A DNA stretch of 64,000 nt, from the NCBI RefSeq assembly GCF_001544315.1, contig NZ_BCQG01000014.1, forward strand, positions 1-64,000, read 5' to 3'. The notes beneath the pieces are model-generated. The model saw only the letters and a program-made list of their open reading frames with translations, did not search any database and had not been told where the DNA came from. The first letter of the stretch is position 1. Each line of letters begins with the position of its first letter. Both the position numbers and the translations under genes were made by a program. The stretch is from Geobacillus jurassicus NBRC 107829 (lineage in GTDB: Bacteria > Bacillota > Bacilli > Bacillales > Anoxybacillaceae). This document shows positions 61,976 through 64,000 of the stretch, one piece after another.

Positions 61976-62004
61976 AGTATATATTTATAATTTACTTAAG
62001 TCAA
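61976..62004 (-). promoter_or_regulatory. sigma-A promoter of the catE operon
   Basis: TTGACT (61999-62004), a 17-nt spacer and TATACT (61976-61981), reading toward catE. Confidence 0.85.
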
Positions 62005-62148
62005 GTTAATTTATCTATAAAATATAATTAAGTTATCCTGTAAAATCAGTTACAATATGAACAAAGCACAAAAGTTCAATTGGCTTCATTCATTCTTCTG
62101 ACTTCATTCATTCTTCCTCTGCCAAACTTAGGTGAATGAACGTCATTA

Positions 62149-62176
62149 TTGTCCAGCCGCCGAAACGGTTTATAAT
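62149..62176 (+). promoter_or_regulatory. sigma-A promoter of the HxlR-type regulator
   Basis: TTGTCC, a 16-nt spacer and a perfect TATAAT (62171-62176), 21 nt before the TTG start. Confidence 0.6.
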
Positions 62177-62197
62177 AAAGGTAAGGAGATGATCGAA

Positions 62198-62515
62198 TTG
62201 GATAAAACGCTTTGTCCTCGATTTGAAAAAGCCATGGGATTATTAAGCCAACGATGGACGGGATTGATTATTTACCAGCTACTCGCCGGACCGCAGCGTT
62301 TTTGCCATATTGAATCCGCAGTCGGCGTCAGCGGCAGGGTCTTATCAGAGAGGTTGAAGGATTTGGAAAACGAGGGGATTGTCAAACGGGAAGTGTTTCC
62401 GGAGACTCCGGTTCGCATTGAATATTCGTTAACAGAGAAAGGGCGAGCCCTTGAACCGGTCATGCGTGAAATTGAAAAATGGTCAAAAACGTGGCTTACG
62501 GACAACGGAGTATAA
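62198..62515 (+). CDS. HxlR-family redox repressor (YodB/CatR-like)
   Basis: About 105 residues, winged helix. With TTG 62198 as start (AAGGAG 9 nt upstream) the product begins MDKTLCPRFEKAMGLLSQRW, putting the conserved thiol-sensing cysteine at position 6, as in YodB. RFCHIESAVGVSGRVLSERLKDLENEGIV is the DNA-reading part. In B. subtilis these repressors release their operators on quinone or diamide stress. Divergent from catE. A longer frame from 62132 lacks an RBS. Confidence 0.85.
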   Translation: MDKTLCPRFEKAMGLLSQRWTGLIIYQLLAGPQRFCHIESAVGVSGRVLSERLKDLENEGIVKREVFPETPVRIEYSLTEKGRALEPVMREIEKWSKTWLTDNGV

Positions 62516-62522
62516 CGCAGCC

Positions 62523-63287
62523 ATGATCGATGCCCATATCCATCTCGACCAATATACAAACATCAGCGAACAAATCGGACGCTGGCAAGAGGCCGGCATC
62601 ACCGGCGTCGTCGCCGTATCCACCGATTTGCGTTCAAGCTACCGGACGCTCGAGCTGAAGCAGCGATTCCCTTCGTTCGTTTACGCCGCCATCGGCTTTC
62701 ATCCCGAACAGCCGCTGCCAAGTGAAGCCGATTGGAACGAATGGACGGAGCTCATCAAGCAAGAGCGGCGGCTGTTGTCGGCCATCGGCGAAGTCGGGCT
62801 GCCATACTATTCGGCCGAAGCGTGCGCCAAGCTGCCCGCGTATCAAGAACGATTGGAAGAAACCGCGACCATCGCCGTGGACGCCTCCTTGCCGCTCGCC
62901 CTTCACGTCGTCTACGACCGCGCCGAAACCGCTTTGTCCATTTTGCGGCAAGCCGGCGTCCGACACGCCCATTTCCACTGGCTGAAGGCGGATCCAGCTG
63001 TGGTCAAACAAATCGTCGAGTGCGGCTACTATATTTCCGTCACGCCGGAAGTGTGCTACCGCGAGCGCGACCAAAAGCTGTTATCCCTCGTTCCCATCGA
63101 GCAGCTGCTTCTCGAAACCGACGGCCCATGGCCATTTGCCGGTCCGTTTGCCGGAAAGCCGACGACGCCGTTATGGCTGTTGGACTCCGTGCGGGCCGTG
63201 GCGGCACACTATGGCCAAAATATCGAACAAGTCAAAACCACCGTCACGGCGAACACAAAATGGCTTTACGGCTTGCCGCCCGTGTAG
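62523..63287 (+). CDS. TatD-family metal-dependent hydrolase
   Basis: 254 residues. Begins MIDAHIHLDQY with the HxH metal motif; further ligands are the glutamate in AIGEVGLPYY, histidines in LALHVVYDR and HAHFHWLK, and the aspartate in LLLETDGPWPF. TatD enzymes are nucleases or small-molecule hydrolases; the substrate is unknown. It starts seven bases after the regulator's stop and may be cotranscribed with it. Confidence 0.88.
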   Translation: MIDAHIHLDQYTNISEQIGRWQEAGITGVVAVSTDLRSSYRTLELKQRFPSFVYAAIGFHPEQPLPSEADWNEWTELIKQERRLLSAIGEVGLPYYSAEACAKLPAYQERLEETATIAVDASLPLALHVVYDRAETALSILRQAGVRHAHFHWLKADPAVVKQIVECGYYISVTPEVCYRERDQKLLSLVPIEQLLLETDGPWPFAGPFAGKPTTPLWLLDSVRAVAAHYGQNIEQVKTTVTANTKWLYGLPPV

Positions 63288-63327
63288 TACGATGGAAGCA
63301 AATCCTGATTCGGAAAAGAGAGAAACC

Positions 63328-63816
63328 ATGATGGATCATCATGAGCACGTGCGCCAGCAGCTCATCGAGTGCGTTTCCGGCCTCTCCGATGAACAACTGA
63401 ACACCCGGACAGCAGATGGGACTTGGACCATCGCCCAAGTGCTTGAACATTTGTACTTAATCGAAACATCGATCGCCGCCATGATCGCCCATACATTGAC
63501 GCATGGCGTGAGCCAGCCCGTCGAGGAGAAACCGATCCACTTGACCGTTGACCGTTCCCAAAAAGTAGAGGCGCCTGATTTCGCCCGCCCGAGCGATCGC
63601 TTTTTCTCTTGGCGTGAGCTGGAAGAAAAATTGCGCCAATCGCGGCAACGGTTGCGCCAAATCGCCGAGCAAGCCAACCCGGCTGATTGGGAAGCCAAAG
63701 CGTTTCCACATCCAATTTTTGGGCCCTTGAACTTGAAGCAATGGGTCGAATTTGTCGGCTACCATGAACAGCGCCACCTTGCCCAAATTGAAGAAATCAA
63801 GGCACAGCTCCCGTGA
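63328..63816 (+). CDS. DinB-like metal-binding protein
   Basis: About 162 residues of the DinB/DUF1569-like fold: WTIAQVLEHLYLIETSIAAM early and WVEFVGYHEQRHLAQIEEIK at the end give the three metal histidines. Putative thiol transferase or hydrolase, function unknown. Starts at ATG 63328 (or 63331) with a weak GAGAG site. Follows the TatD gene by 40 nt. Confidence 0.8.
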   Translation: MMDHHEHVRQQLIECVSGLSDEQLNTRTADGTWTIAQVLEHLYLIETSIAAMIAHTLTHGVSQPVEEKPIHLTVDRSQKVEAPDFARPSDRFFSWRELEEKLRQSRQRLRQIAEQANPADWEAKAFPHPIFGPLNLKQWVEFVGYHEQRHLAQIEEIKAQLP

Positions 63817-63837
63817 GGAACGAGCCGCCCATAAAGA

Positions 63838-63882
63838 AAAAGCCGAGCAGCGGCCAGCCAATTCCCAGCCCTGCTCGGCTTA
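63838..63882. terminator. stem-loop after the DinB-like gene
   Basis: AAGCCGAGCAG pairs with CTGCTCGGCTT. On the minus strand it is followed by TTTTCTTTATG, so it mainly serves a gene entering from the right. Confidence 0.65.
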
Positions 63883-63923
63883 CAACTATTTCCCATCTTC
63901 AAGTGAACGCTCCATCGCTCCTG

Positions 63924-64000
63924 TCACAGGGATTGTTCGTTATGGAGATATCTCCCCTTCACTTGCTTTAACGTCGCCACGATGAGAAAACTGACAATGA
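63924..64000 (-). CDS. 3' end of a gene running off the window
   Basis: An open minus-strand frame of about 25 codons ending TGA at 63924: IVSFLIVATLKQVKGRYLHN near its end, resembling a membrane helix followed by a short basic tail. The terminator at 63838-63882 is in the right place for it. Too short to name. Confidence 0.4.
   Translation of the reverse strand, partial: IVSFLIVATLKQVKGRYLHNEQSL

Overview
The window is a piece of a thermophilic Geobacillus-type chromosome (family Bacillaceae). The evidence is gene order shared with Bacillus subtilis (ddl-murF-cshA-ydcA-acpS-ydcC-alr-mazE-mazF-tex-cmpA-sprT-tRNA cluster), sporulation genes (cmpA, spo0M, ytaF, a CotF-like coat protein), a high-GC Firmicute codon style, AGGAGG ribosome binding sites, and an R2-like ligand-binding oxidase of the type known from G. 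kaustophilus. All calls come from reading the sequence; no database search was run.

Layout. 1-1.7 kb: eleven tRNA genes on the minus strand behind a perfect consensus promoter, with three copies of a tRNA-like repeat in the spacers. 1.7-10.7 kb: SprT-like protein, CmpA, Tex, the MazEF toxin-antitoxin pair, alanine racemase, a lipoprotein, AcpS, a rhomboid protease and the CshA helicase. 10.7-16.4 kb: a pile of insertion sequences. An alpha/beta hydrolase gene has been broken by a TnpB element, which was itself hit by an IS1182-type element, plus an IS1634-type element with a target duplication, and it was cut off at its 3' end by a second, truncated TnpB element. 16.4-23.3 kb: cell-envelope genes (murF, ddl, a glycolipid-type glycosyltransferase, a DedA protein, a polysaccharide deacetylase, a MurG paralogue) and a 153-bp MITE.

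23.3-28.2 kb is the clearest accessory island: a lactococcin-972-type bacteriocin precursor with its membrane protein, ABC ATPase and a small membrane-anchored protein, and a divergent orphan LuxR-type response regulator whose ribosome binding site contains a run of 12 G. 28.4-33 kb: uppP, a ROK kinase, a CotF-like protein, spo0M and ytaF. 33-37 kb is potassium uptake: kimA behind a c-di-AMP riboswitch, with two tandem MITEs between riboswitch and gene, and a KtrB-type channel. 37.3-44.3 kb: ltaS, aprX, an amidase, a chimeric deletion scar, DinB and DsbA-like proteins, and a frameshifted DoxX gene.

44.4-51.9 kb looks like an oxidation module. R2-like oxidase, aldehyde dehydrogenase and iron alcohol dehydrogenase form one operon, preceded by a striking four-armed palindrome. 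Next to it, acyl-CoA dehydrogenase and a CBS/PAS sigma-54 activator form a second operon with a clear -24/-12 promoter and an array of upstream dyads. 52-53.7 kb: a solitary FecCD permease and a DedA protein. 53.9-59.9 kb is arginine/ornithine catabolism (rocE-rocA-rocD with divergent rocR); this RocR lacks the GAFTGA loop that contacts sigma-54. 60-62.5 kb is a quinone/diamide-stress locus (CatE, FMN reductase, CatD, and a YodB/CatR-like repressor with its operator). The end holds a TatD-family hydrolase, a DinB-like protein and the tail of a minus-strand gene.
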